64,000 bases of DNA from Nannochloropsis oceanica (taxonomy: Eukaryota > Sar > Eustigmatophyceae > Eustigmatales > Monodopsidaceae). Below the pieces are notes generated by a model. That model searched no databases. It worked only from the letters and a program-made list of their open reading frames with translations, and had not been told where the DNA came from. Both the position numbers and the translations under genes were made by a program. This document shows, one piece after another, positions 10,911 to 21,698 of this stretch. The stretch's first letter is position 1; the number at the start of each line of letters is the position of its first letter. The DNA lies in the NCBI GenBank assembly GCA_004519485.1, contig CP038115.1:434001-498000 (forward strand). Direction: 5' to 3'.

Positions 10911-12209
10911 GCACACACCCACACACACTTTGTCATGCCGGAGTCGTTTCGGGAAGGAAGAGGAGGAAGAGAAAGAAACGTGAGGGTTTGCACAAAACGA
11001 GAGAATTTGAGAGCGGGATGATGGACGAACGGCAGATGGAGAGTGTAAAGAGAGAGGGGAAGATGATGGTGATGAGTGCCTACAAAAACGCCCACGGGGG
11101 TGACTTGACCCCCCCCAAAAAAGGTAGAGAAAACAAAGCAGGTCCAAGGTGACTAACAAGAAGCGGTAGTGTATGAGAAGGACGAAGAAACCTTGTGATT
11201 GGGTGCTCGTTGAGGAGAGAAGAAGGGAAGGGAGGAGGGAAGGAAGGAAGGAGGGAGGGTGCAAGCGAAATGATTAAAAATGTAGGTATGGACTGACTGA
11301 TACACATCGTTATTTCTGAGATGATTACATAATACATATATATGTAGGTATATTCAAACAATGGCTTGTACGACAAGTGTGATAACGCGACAAATATAGT
11401 TTCCAACAGTGATGACAGTCGAAAAGAGATTGGAAGAATGAAGCGCGGAGGTGGCGGCGGCAGCGGGAGTGGCCACAGGAAGGGTCTGAAAAAAATAGAA
11501 GAAATGTATACATTGAGAAACAGCAATCACTCAATTGAATCCAGTGCTTCTGTCGGCCATGGCTTCATTATTCACTATCCCCTGTTGACCCCTCTTGAGC
11601 TTCCATGGTATCGTCGAAAGAACCCCAAAAGATGCTTAAAATGCTCATTCAAATTCTGAGCTCCGAGATTAACATGTCAAACTTATTCAATTTTTTTGTA
11701 AAGGTTTGTACACAGCGTGTCTCAAGGTGAAATAAAAATTTTCGGGGAGATAATTAGAGGTATACATATGTAGGCCTGTCGATCTTCGTTTGTTACTTCG
11801 AGGCTGGCCTTCACTTTTTCCCTCTTCCCCCCACTCGCAACGTCATTTCGAAAGGACGAAATGACAAAGGTTTTGCCAACTCTCGATGAGGTTCGTGCGG
11901 TATGCATGCAGAAAATATAAGCGAAGCCCTTCCCTTCTCAAGGTGAATGGTTGTAAGTTGAGAGGTGACAGGGTGAGTGACAGGATGGTAGGATGGAAGG
12001 AACAAAGATTACAGGGAAGGGGAAATATGAAGGCGGCATGGTGGTATGTACATAAATTTAGTGCTTTGTTTCTTTTTATTTAGTATTTATCCTCTACGCT
12101 AAAGGTACCATATTATTGCTATGGATGTGCTCTGGTCAAAGTTCGCATTAGGTCATCGCTGCTCTTTATTTTGAGACATTTACGGATGCTGCGACAGGAT
12201 ATCTGTCGC

Positions 12210-12365
12210 CCATCCCCTCCCTCTCTCCCTCCTTCCCTCTCTCCCTCCCTCTCTCTCTTCCTCCCTCCCTCCCTCTCTCCCTCCCTCCCTCCCTCCCTCC
12301 CTCCCTACCTACCTACCCACCTACCTACCTGCCCACCTACCCACCTGCCTTTCTTTCTTTCTTCC
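12210..12365. repeat. Compound pyrimidine microsatellite
   Basis: CCCT units pass into CTAC and then TTTC units. This succession of related tetranucleotides is typical of slippage. It is intergenic, downstream of the PAQR gene on the opposite strand. Confidence 0.8.
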
Positions 12366-12648
12366 TCGTCCTCCTGTCACTCCTTGGCTACCACTCGCAT
12401 GAATACCACGTTGGGAGGGAGGGAGCGAAGAAAAGCCCAAAGGGCGGCCAGCGAATTACTCGAGGAACGCACCTCGGACCCTCCCTCCCTCCCTCCCTCC
12501 CTCCCTCCTTCCCTCCCTCTTTCCTTTCCTCTTCCGATACTTGGCAGCTTTCGCCACGCCATTCGAAGCACCTGATCCTTTTCTGCTCTCTTCCCTCCCT
12601 CCCTCCCTCCCTCCCTCCCTCCCTCCCTCCCTCCCTCCCTCCCTCCGA

Positions 12649-14539
12649 CTAGGCGTGGCGGCGGGTAAGCATGTGGACAAGGAAGGCGAACTCCGAGAAC
12701 ATGGCCACATTAATCCAGACGTGCATCACAGCGTGGGAATTCCACTGTATATGTATGTGTGTGGATGCGTGTGGAGATTAAAGGAATCAATATGATGTAT
12801 AAGCACGGGTGTGATTTCGATAGGGAGAATATAGTGGTTCATGCACATTTTTTTACATGGAGGAACTGACACGCTGAAGAGAGAGAGGGGGAGGGGATGA
12901 CAACCTATAAACCCCCCCAAAAAAGGAGGGAGGGAGGGGGGGAGGGAGGGAGGGAGGGAGGGAGGGAGGGAGGGAGGGAGGGGAAGGACGCACCCAGACA
13001 TCGAATTTTCCGGGCGCGAAGCATTCGGGGAAATGGAGAGCATACGTCAGGCCCCCCATCACCAAAGATCCCGTCGTCCCAACCGCACATAGCAGGGAGA
13101 TTGGCAAGGAGGGATGGAGGGAGGAAGCCAGGGTGGGCGGGAGGGAGGGCGAGGACGAGGCGCAGTCGAGGTAGGCTTGGTACCACAGAGGAAATTGGTA
13201 GAGGCTTCCGATCTCTAGGAGCATACGTAGGCGGCCAATATGACACACCACGACCTGACGGAGGTGGGCGATCTGAGGACGGGGACGAGGGGGGGGGAGA
13301 AGGAAGCACGGGGGGGGGGGGGACAAGGAAGGAGGGAATGAGGGGGGGGGGGGAGTGCGAGGGGTACTGGTGAGCACCCCTTGGGAAATGTGACGTGTGC
13401 ATGGGAAATGTGACGTGTGTTACGAGAAAGTGGGTGATCCGAGGGAGGGATGGAAAGAGGCAAACACCCGAAATTCGTCATAGATGGTAGGGAAGTGATT
13501 AAAGAAAGTATCTGCATCTTTCCCTCCCTCCCTCCCACAGGCTGCTCACCAGGTAGGCGGTCAGGCTCAGGGCCATGGCCACATTCACGCATGTCGCCCA
13601 CGCGGGGTACACAAATACAGCTTGAGTGAAAGACAGGATCACCGACGCGGAAAAGATGCCCAGGTAATCAATCTCCAAGCACAGCTCGTACACGTGCTGG
13701 GAGATGCCGGCGTTCCCCACCTACACAGAGTAGAGGTCGGTGGTAGAGCGGAGGGAGGAAGGGAGGGAGAGAGAGCGAGAGGGAGAGGAATGAAGACACG
13801 TGCAATAATGGTTCGCATCGATCCTTACACTACCATGCGCGAGTCATCTTGCCCCCTCCCTCCCTCCCTCCCTTCTCCTCACCAAGTGACACACAATGCT
13901 GGCAGGGGCATGCACCCACGCCACGTGCACATAAAATAACCCGAACACAAATGCACTCAACCAATCCTGGTCAAACGCGCCATATCTCCACACAGCCACA
14001 GCCAGCAACACATGAGCGTGGATCCAGGAAAAGCAGCTCGTCCAGGTGTCCAACCAAGAATTATGGTAGTAAAACAAGCCTTGACAACTTTCCCGCAGTG
14101 TTCGGCAGGCACGGTACCCTCCGTGAATGTAAGGGTTACCCACCAGGTAAGAAGGGGCATCGTACCGAGACAAATACATGTAAGCCGGCATCCCTGTCCG
14201 TCGCTGCTGCTTCCCCACCTTCTGCCGCACTCGATCCTCCTCCTCCTCCTCCTGCTGCTGCTGATGGGAAGAAAAGCTGCTGCCATCACCAAATGAAATA
14301 CGCTTCTGGCTACGTGCGCGGGTCCGGCGATAGACGCCGTCACTGCTACGGTCGTTACCAGCTTGGTTTCCGTAGCGGTGGCGGGAAGAAGCAGGGCTGT
14401 TACCCTTACCGGCGCCCGTGGCTAAAGGCGGGGGGTGGTCCCAAGGCACATGCGGCAGAGGAGACAGGATTTTGAGCTGTTTTCGAATGGGATCCTCGTC
14501 GTGAGACGGCGTCTTGTTGGAGGCAGAAGATGGAGCCAT
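12649..14539 (-). CDS. PAQR family seven-helix membrane protein (adiponectin/progestin receptor-like)
   Basis: Exons 14539-13883, 13720-13550, 13254-12994 and 12744-12649, all phase 0, give 394 residues. After a disordered N-terminus with a glutamine/glutamate tract come the family hallmarks. These are NPYIHGGYRACRTLRES, HNSWLDTWTSCFSWIHAHVL, SIVCHLV with YELCLEIDYLGIFSAS, PECFAPGKFDVW and NSHAVMHVWINVAMF. The His in SIVCHL and the two in HAVMH sit where zinc-binding PAQR and hemolysin III proteins have theirs, and the Asp of DYLGI is kept. Such proteins are ceramidase-like membrane receptors or hydrolases; the ligand is unknown. The frame stays open upstream to an ATG at 15016, which would add 159 residues. 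I prefer 14539 because of its AAAATGG context and because the extra part shows no family similarity. Confidence 0.9.
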
Positions 14540-15773
14540 ATTTTCCTTTACTACGTATTTTCTGTGTGTCGATCGTGAGGTGGGAGTTGTGAGGGAGAGC
14601 ATGGAACGTGTCAAAAAGTGCACAACGTCTCGCGGGGCTGACAATCCGACAACGACAAAAAATTGATGCTGGAGCTCGGCAATGCAATCGTGGCAGTAGA
14701 AAGCCACTGTCATATTGCTCTCGTTGCGGCACTTATTGATGTGCGGCCTGGCGGCCCTGAATGTTTGGAAGTGAGGGTCGACTGGAAGGCAGTCGTGAGC
14801 TGTTTGGGGGTTCGCGTCACGTGACGTGCGGCGTGGCGATAAGAAATGAAGCCCAATTTTGGTCCGTTTACCGCGCCCGCTGAAGCTTTTCAAAACCCTG
14901 CCTGTGGTGAAATCATTTTTTTCCATTCCAATGTATAGAGCTGTATATCTTGCCTGGTGAGCGCAGGGAGCATTCGTGGCGAGCATGGCATTTGCATTTC
15001 GCTTGCGTGCCTCCAAAGGGCTGATTTGACGCGTTTGAGGGTCTTTTGGGGGGTGCTTGAGTGGAATTGGTGATCATTCTGTTAGAGTGACACGAGCCAG
15101 CCAAGCTTTACTTGTATTGAAAGAGGATTGAGTTTCGTCAAGTGTGTGTGTATGCCCATTTCAAAGGGGGGGGAGGATATTTTCCGTGCTAAATGTGTGC
15201 CGTTGCTGCGGAGGGAGGGCTACGAGAGCAAGGAGGGAGGGAGTAAGGGAGGGAAGGAGTGAGAGAGGGACGGAGGGATAGGACACTCCCTGCGAGCCAA
15301 CCTCCTCTCTTCCAAAAGCATTGCAAAGTATATACACACAAGCAGCATTTCAACTCTTTCTAATACGATATCTTCTTTCTTACCATCGCCCCCGGTTTCC
15401 TACCTATTACTTTTACTTATGATACAATGTTACATACAAGTAGTCAAAATTCAGACAGAGGCCTTCCTCTCCCGGGCCCACTCTCCCACTCTTCCCCTAA
15501 CCCTTTGCTCTTCCCCTAACCCTTTGCCACCCTTCTTTTTTTCCTTTGGCATCTGTCGGATCCCTTTTGTCCTTGAAAACAAAGAACTAATCAATTCTTT
15601 TCCTCACATGCACTTGTCTCAAATTACTCACGTGAAAAAGTAAATGAAATACATGCATATGTATATATAGCACATCCGGACACTCAATTACCAAAAACCT
15701 CTCTCGTTCCCTTATCTTATTTTTTCCTTCACCCTCTCAACCTTAACCCGAAATATAGATACTTGATCGTTTT
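14540..15773. promoter_or_regulatory. 5' region of the PAQR gene and 3' region of membrane protein copy B
   Basis: Both flanking genes are on the minus strand, so this 1.2 kb holds the PAQR promoter/leader and the copy B 3' end. An open minus-strand frame (15016-14540) continuous with PAQR may be a leader or an N-terminal extension. A 19-base unit is tandemly duplicated at 15489-15526. TATATATAG at 15662-15670 is the only TATA-like string. Confidence 0.4.
15489..15526. repeat. Tandem duplication of a 19-base unit containing CCCTAACCC
   Basis: CTCTTCCCCTAACCCTTTG occurs twice head to tail (15489-15507 and 15508-15526). The core resembles a telomere repeat, but only two copies are present. Confidence 0.8.
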
Positions 15774-17856
15774 TTATGCCGTCTTCCGGTGCGTCGGAGG
15801 CCCGCGGTCCATGTGAAGAAACATGTCTTCTTCGTCGTCCTCGAAGGCCTCCTTCACCATCTGTCAGTAGTAATGAGGAGTCGATGAGGAAGGAGGGGGA
15901 TAGGAAAGAGTGAGTGTGTTGTGTATGTATGTGTGTGTGTTGTGTATGTATGTGTACGTGTGGGATGTTTGTTTAAGTGCTCCTTTGTTTTGTCACAAGT
16001 CTTCCCTCACGTGTCCTTCACCCTATCCTTTTATCTCTGGCACCGATGCTCCTCATCTGTGGGCTCCATACGGTGACAGTGTTCAGCGACACACGCTACC
16101 TCTCCCTCCCTCCCTCCCTCCCTCCCTCCCTCCCACGCACATCGTTCACCACACCGCCCACGCCAAACGCCGGAATGATCCGCATAACACGGCCCGTGAC
16201 CACATTCCTGTACCCTCTAGCAATCTCCGCGACGCGGCTGCCCCAGGTGGCCTCTGAGGGGGAGAGAAGGGAGGAAGGAAAGGAGGAAAGGAGGGAGGGA
16301 GGGTTGTGTGTGTGTGTGTGTGTGTGAAAGAGAGAGAGAAAACAATTAGAGGAAGACAAATTTCTGCCTCACGTGATAAGTGACAGCCGGTTAAATCCCG
16401 CTATCACCATTGAGGCATAGGCACATCCGAAAGAGGGAGGAGGGGGGTAGGGAGATTAAGAGAGTCACACGCAAGAAAAGGCATGAAAATCCCACTCCTT
16501 CCCTCCCTCTCTCCTGCCCTCCCTCCCAACGCCCCCTGCTTACCCTTCCGCAAGTAGAGGTCCATGGACAAGATGTGGAGGGGAGACGAAGGAATTTGCG
16601 CGAGCATAGGCACGGCGAAAGACGCCATGAGGTCGGCCGTGCTGGAGCGCAGGTTGTAGTCTTCCACCAGATGATCACGGACGGTGTTCTGAGGGAGGGA
16701 AGGAGGGAAGGAGGGAAGGAGGGAAGGAGTGTGGTAGGGAAGGAGTGTGGGAGGGAGGGATGGAATGATCAACGGAACGTCCTACAAGCAGGAGTGGCAA
16801 GGAGGGAGGGGAGGGAGGGGAAAGGGGGGCTGATTCTAATCATTATGTAACCTTGAGGACAAACGTGGAGGTGACGGTCAACCCATCGCGCAGTGCAAAC
16901 AGGACGTAGGACGACAAGGGGAAGGAGCTTGGGGCCTTGCTCATCATCCGTGCGAACGCCTGGTCCTTGGCCGCCACGCCGACGATGTTGGTGACCGAAG
17001 TAGCAATGGCGGTGGGAATCTTGTAATCAATTCCATTTTCCTGATGGAGGGGAGGGAGGGGAGGAGGGAGGGAGGGAGGTCTACGTGAGAAGAATGTCCC
17101 AACAGTAAAGGAGAAACGACTTAAATGGTGATTCAGGTGACCTATACCCCAGAACCACCCTCCCTCCCTCCCTCCCTCCCTCCCTCCCTCCCTTACCATG
17201 CACCAGGCCTCCGTGCCATTGGCTGCCATATAGGTACTAAAGTACACCCCTCCCATGATCTTGGTAGCCGGGAACCATTTGGCCCGACCGGCAATTAAAT
17301 CACCCGCGGTCTTTTTGACGGCTTGCCCCACCCCTATTTTTTCTACTTGGCTTTTCATGATGGCAAGATCGATGATTGTGATCATAGGGCTGACGATAGA
17401 GGCAGCCACGATGGCAGAAGTGGTGGCGCCGAGCGCGGCGTTCGCGGGGTGCGAGAGACCTGTCTTAGGGAGGTGCAACTCATGGGGAAGATGGATGCCG
17501 GCGTCGGTGATAACGTGGACGCCGGTGGAAGCCATGGACACCACCGTGTTGTTGCGTTCGAGCACTGTTCGGGTTTCCTCTGCAATGGTCGTCAATTTGC
17601 GAGTGAGTTGGAATTTGGTTTCGTTGGCGTAGAGGGTAATTTTCCGAGCGAGCGAGGGTTGGCTTCCGTTGCCTTGGCGGTGCTCGGTGGCGGTCGCGAC
17701 TTGGCGGGGGTTAGGGATATTTGTGGTGGACGTGGGTGCTTTGGTGTCGGAGATTGTGGAGGGGACAGCATTGCTTTTCGTGGTGGGCGGAGCGGGGACG
17801 GAAGGGGTAGGGGTCGCCGAGGTGGGAGAGGGTGCCTTGGAACCGCCTTGACCCAT
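15774..17856 (-). CDS. Multi-pass membrane protein of the same uncharacterised family, copy B
   Basis: Exons 17856-17197, 17040-16852, 16688-16544, 16253-16141 and 15860-15774 join in frame to 397 residues. Blocks ANAALGATTSAIVAASIVSP, MITIIDLAIM, NGIDYKIPTAIATSVTNIVG, PLSSYVLFALRDGLTVTSTF, MASFAVPMLAQIPSSPLHIL and GRVMRIIPAFGVGGVVND align with copy A (8131-10625) along its whole length. Copy B has a polar N-terminal extension of about 100 residues beginning MGQGGS, a plausible N-myristoylation start. Its C-terminus is acidic (FEDDEEDMF). The intron between PLH and ILS of copy A is absent here. Copy B also has introns after MDLYLRK and after GGVVND where copy A reads on. Function is unknown; the pair is inverted around PAQR. 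Confidence 0.82.
15901..15962. repeat. TG/TA-rich repeat in the last intron of copy B
   Basis: GTGTGTGTTGTGTATGTATG-type units are repeated inside the intron between exons 4 and 5 (15861-16140). Confidence 0.6.
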
Positions 17857-18742
17857 GGTTCAGACAGGTGGGGTTAAAGTGGCGAGGCGAGGTGACGATA
17901 AAGTGGGGGCTTGCTTGCTGTGGTTGCTCCTAGCTGTCGCTGTACGCCTGCGGGACGGCCAGAAAGTAAGTCTATTAGGCTTGCGGAGGCAGCAGAAAGG
18001 CCCAAGGCGTCTTCTGTCTGTGGTGGTGGGGAAAATACAATTGTGCGTGGTGGTGGAAGGAATACAAGTGAAACAAGGAGGAAGGGGGTGAAAAGCTACG
18101 GGTCGTAGAGGGGCCATCGACCAAGCCGTAGCCCTTCCCTGAGCATCTACATGGGTGGGAGTGCACTAACGTGCGAATTCGATCGCAAACGGTCGGAGAA
18201 GGGAAAGAGGAAGGAAAAAGAACGATTTGGGGCAATTACTTCTTTCCATGGACGTTCCCGAAGACCTTTGTCAGGCAGCTTAAACGGAAATAATTCCGGA
18301 GGGCAGCATACCAAAGTATACCATTCACCAAGCATCTATGTCGGGGGACAAGACACGGGGACTTGAATTATTTGGCGAAATGAATATTTGCATTGGCGGG
18401 CAAAACGGGTTGCGACCGAATTTCCGGGTATGGAAGGCTGGTTGGAAGCACACAAACACACAGATAGTAAGATAGATAATTAGATGGATAGATGGGTGTG
18501 TGTATATACACACGCATGCGCGCGCAGAAACCAGTACATCCCAAAATTATTTGTTAGCCCCATTATCGTCTTCTCTACTATCTGCAGTTCTTGTGTCTTC
18601 TTACATTGTGTCTGTTTTTATGCAAGAAACAAGGGGGAACACGAGGGAACAAATTTATAACCGGAAACCTACACATACCTGTGTAAAGTCTTTCTTTTAC
18701 GTCTGACCATCTATACCCCTCCTTCTTCATCCTTCCCCGCTT
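17857..18742. promoter_or_regulatory. Upstream region of membrane protein copy B; 3' side of ELOF1
   Basis: Both flanking genes lie on the minus strand. The region should contain the copy B promoter and the ELOF1 3' untranslated region. A short GATA/TGTG-rich stretch lies at 18465-18530. I see no gene. Confidence 0.4.
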
Positions 18743-19725
18743 CTATACATCCTCCTCCTCCCCCTCATCTCCCTCCACCTTCTCCTGCTCTCCGCTGATG
18801 CGCTCACATTCGTCGATCCACTCACAGTACACATCGATGGGCTTTGACAGATCTGGGAGGGTGGAAGGAGGGAGAAAAGGGTCATTAACATGAATATTGA
18901 ATATTACGGGTATGAGAGCATTGAGAAACTTGACGAGCTGGCTTTGCATGTGATAGGAGACGGCAAGGAGAACGGGAGATGGGAGAGGGGCGAGGTATTT
19001 TTTGTGTTTTCCCCCACCTTCCCTCTTTTTCTTCCATCTCTCTCTCCCTCACGTACAATTGACTGCGCAAATAAAGGAGGCCCCACAGACCCGACACACC
19101 ACCTCGCCCGTGCCTGCTTCTTTTCGTCTAGAGAAGAGAGGAAAAGGAGGGAAGAGGAAAGGTGATGGTCGAGAAGTGGGTGATTAGTGAAACGAGAAAA
19201 ATGAGTGTAGTTATGGAGGGTGGGTTGACAGGGTGGAGGGAGGTGGGAGGGGAAGGAGGGAAAGAAGGGGAGAGATTTGTCTACGCACATGACGCATTCT
19301 ACCACGCCGTCGTTGTTACACTGGACGCATTTGAATACCGAGCGGAGACCCGTGCGCTTCTTCTTGGCTACCTTTTTAGATGCCTTGGAAAGGATGGGAG
19401 GGATGGAAAGGGGGAATGGGGGGAAGGACAGAGGGGGGAGGGACGGAGGGACGGAGAGAGGGCATGAGGGCTTGAGGCTGGTCGAAGTGAGGGTGCGGTG
19501 ACGCTAGAAAGACAGAGGTTTTGTGTGTAGTGGTATGCAGGAGCATCAGCAATAGGAATTGGATCAGTATCAGCAATAGGAATAGGATCAGTACTGTACA
19601 TACCTGAAAGAGGGATTTTTGCTCCTTTCTCTTCTCCTTTTCCTCTTCCTCATCTTCCTCTTACTCTTTCTCTTCCCCGTCCGCATACTCATGTCCACAC
19701 CACGCACCTTCTTGCGGCCCCCCAT
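18743..19725 (-). CDS. ELOF1: Transcription elongation factor 1 homolog (ELOF1/Elf1)
   Basis: Exons 19725-19708 (only 18 bases, MGGRKK), 19383-19289, 19127-19057 and 18852-18743 give 97 residues. The product aligns with ELOF1 almost without gaps: a basic head ending KKKRTG, then FKCVQC and VVCRVC, the two CxxC pairs (C25, C28, C49, C52) that bind one zinc. These are followed by the family's C-terminal signature LSKPIDVYCEWIDECE and an acidic tail. ELOF1 travels with RNA polymerase II, helps elongation through nucleosomes and aids transcription-coupled repair. The splice sites were chosen because only they keep the zinc-ribbon spacing; donors are GTGCGT, GTGCGT and GTACGT. A 24-base unit is duplicated in intron 1. 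Confidence 0.92.
19541..19598. repeat. 24-base direct duplication in ELOF1 intron 1
   Basis: ATCAGCAATAGGAATTGGAT and ATCAGCAATAGGAATAGGAT follow each other with the same CAGTA spacer. Intronic; no function seen. Confidence 0.75.
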
Positions 19726-20631
19726 GACTGCGTCGCTTCTCTTGCTGCCTCGGTCGTTCGCTTATTTGTGCTTGTCGTGGTAGTGGTGGATCGCTTGCCC
19801 CCGCCCGTGTGATCTGATGTGCGCCTCTTTCTCTGGCTTGGTCCTATGCGTGTCTCGTGTGAATGTGTGAGGAGAAAGAAGTCAGGCAAATAAACGAGCA
19901 TCACCTTCAGCTTCACGAAATTTACACAGCTACACAAAATGCAAGCAGGCTGGGGAAATTGACTACCCAATTGAGGCATGATCATCGATTCCATTGGCGA
20001 CTTATGGGGTGGAAGGCAGCAGACAGACAGACCTCTGTCGTGACAAACCTGTCCGCAAACCACACAACCACATCGCAAAACGATGGGAGACAATGATGTG
20101 ATTGTGGAGAGTTTACTTTCCCATTTGCCTCCATTACCTCGCGCTTATCTTCCGCCTTCCCCGTCCCTCACACAGCACAGTTCTGACGCCAAGAAAGGAG
20201 ACGGGAGGGGAGGTTGATTTGGTTGACTGGTCATACATTTGAACACATAATGATTCACAGGAAACTGAAAGATTGCATCCATAATGATGAGTAAGGAGTC
20301 TTTATGACGCGAGTAGTGGCGACCGGAGAGTTTTTTTCTTCATTATTGCCCCTCGTTCTCGTGTAGCGTTCCTCTCCTTCTCCTCTGCCATCTCTTCCTT
20401 ATCTCCTCTTTCCGGTCTGATTATTCCCATGAATCGTAGTTTGCAGTCAGCTCTTCTTCCTGCCACTACCCCTCTCCTGGCGCATTTCCTTCCTTGAAAT
20501 AGTCTTTTTCCCTTCCTCTCACTCTCGGTGTTTCTCGCTCTCCTCTTCCATGCCACGTTCCATGCACCCTTGTCGTTCATTCTTCTCTCATTTTTTGCTT
20601 TTAGTGCTACCGCTGCCACTGCTGCTACTGC

Positions 20632-20671
<40 letters not shown>

Positions 20672-20972
20672 ACAAGTACTGCTGCTACTACTACTGATTA
20701 TGCTACCACTGCTTCTTTTGTCTTTTCCCGCTCTTCAGAGATCATCTTGAATCTCTCTTTCTCTTTTATCACACTCAATCCACTATCGTCTAAAAAAGAT
20801 CCCTCCCTCCATTCTTCTCTCCCTCATTCTCTCTGCCTGCATTCTCAGTAGACCCTTGTATATATCTTCCCGTCCCTTTTCTATGTATATTTATTCAACC
20901 TAATTTTAAAAAAAAAAAAAAAAAAAAAAACACCCATCCTGTTCCCGCTTTTCCTCCCTCTTTTCATTGACT
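19726..20972. other. Intergenic: ELOF1 promoter side and LARP 3' side
   Basis: This 1.25 kb separates two minus-strand genes. It contains a CTG/CTA trinucleotide stretch (20596-20712) and an A21 run at 20909-20929, about 45 bases beyond the LARP stop. A minus-strand frame at 20619-20302 (105 codons, basic) has no recognisable domain and is not called. Confidence 0.45.
20909..20929. repeat. A21 homopolymer next to the LARP 3' end
   Basis: An uninterrupted A run on the + strand reads as T on the strand of the LARP transcript. It is therefore not a copied poly(A) tail of that gene. Confidence 0.7.
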
Positions 20973-21657
20973 CTATAGAGATTTCAACACCTGGGATCCT
21001 GTTGTAGATTCCGAAGCCACCGGGGCGGAAGGAGGGGAGGAGGGCAAGAGAGAGGACGAGGCAGGCTCGTCCTTCTTCAAGAGTACATCGACGAACGACT
21101 TCTTGTTTCCCCACGTAGGGGGAGGTATGACCTTCTGCTGCTGCTGCTGCTGTCTGCCACCACCGCTACGATTTTCATCCTCTTGTTCGGCTCCACGGTG
21201 GGAGGATGAGGAGGACGAGGAAGGACGACGCTCCCCTCCACCCCTCCCTCCTTCCCTCCCTCCTTCCTTCCCTCCTTTCCTCCCTCCTTCCTTCCCCCCT
21301 CGCTCACTGCGTTCGCCCCGATCTCCTCTTCCTGCTTCCCGTCCTCGTCCTCCTCCTCCTCCTCCTCCTCCTCCTCCTCCTCCTCCTCCTCCTCCTCCTC
21401 CTCCTCCTTCCCGTATCTCACGCGCCCCACCTTCCTTCCCGTGGCGCGCTGCGGACGAGGAGGAGGAAGGGAGGGAGGAAGAGGAGGAAGGAGAAGTGGC
21501 TGCAGTAGAAGCAGCGGCTGCTGCAGTGGTAGGAGAAGATACAGCAATAGCGCCTGAGGAGGAGCTGGTGATCTTGCTGTTGCTGCTAGTGCTGTTGCTG
21601 CTACCCCCTCCGCCTCCTCCATGAAGGACAGCAGCAGCCCAAGAGAAGACTTTGGGC

Positions 21658-21698
<41 letters not shown>

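Larger units (their letters stand above)
10626..12648. other. Intergenic region without a supported gene
   Basis: Between the stop of membrane protein copy A and the stop of the PAQR gene I see no frame with recognisable blocks. The region holds an AT-rich tandem repeat (10845-10910), scattered A/T-rich sequence to about 12160, and long CCCT, CTAC and CTTT runs at 12210-12365 and 12480-12646. Open frames on both strands here come from these runs. It must contain the two facing 3' untranslated regions. Confidence 0.5.

Noticed and set aside
10905-11526. Hydrophobic minus-strand frames downstream of membrane protein copy A
   Set aside because: They arise from A/G-rich plus-strand sequence and have no conserved blocks.
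13844-15016. PAQR protein starting at ATG 15016
   Set aside because: The extra 159 residues show no similarity to PAQR proteins and the 14539 ATG has a better context; kept only as an alternative.
15489-15526. Telomere-like CCCTAACCC repeat
   Set aside because: Only two copies of a 19-base unit; no array and no chromosome end nearby.
20909-20929. Poly(A) run as the tail of a retrocopy
   Set aside because: No reverse-transcribed gene precedes it and no target-site duplication is visible.
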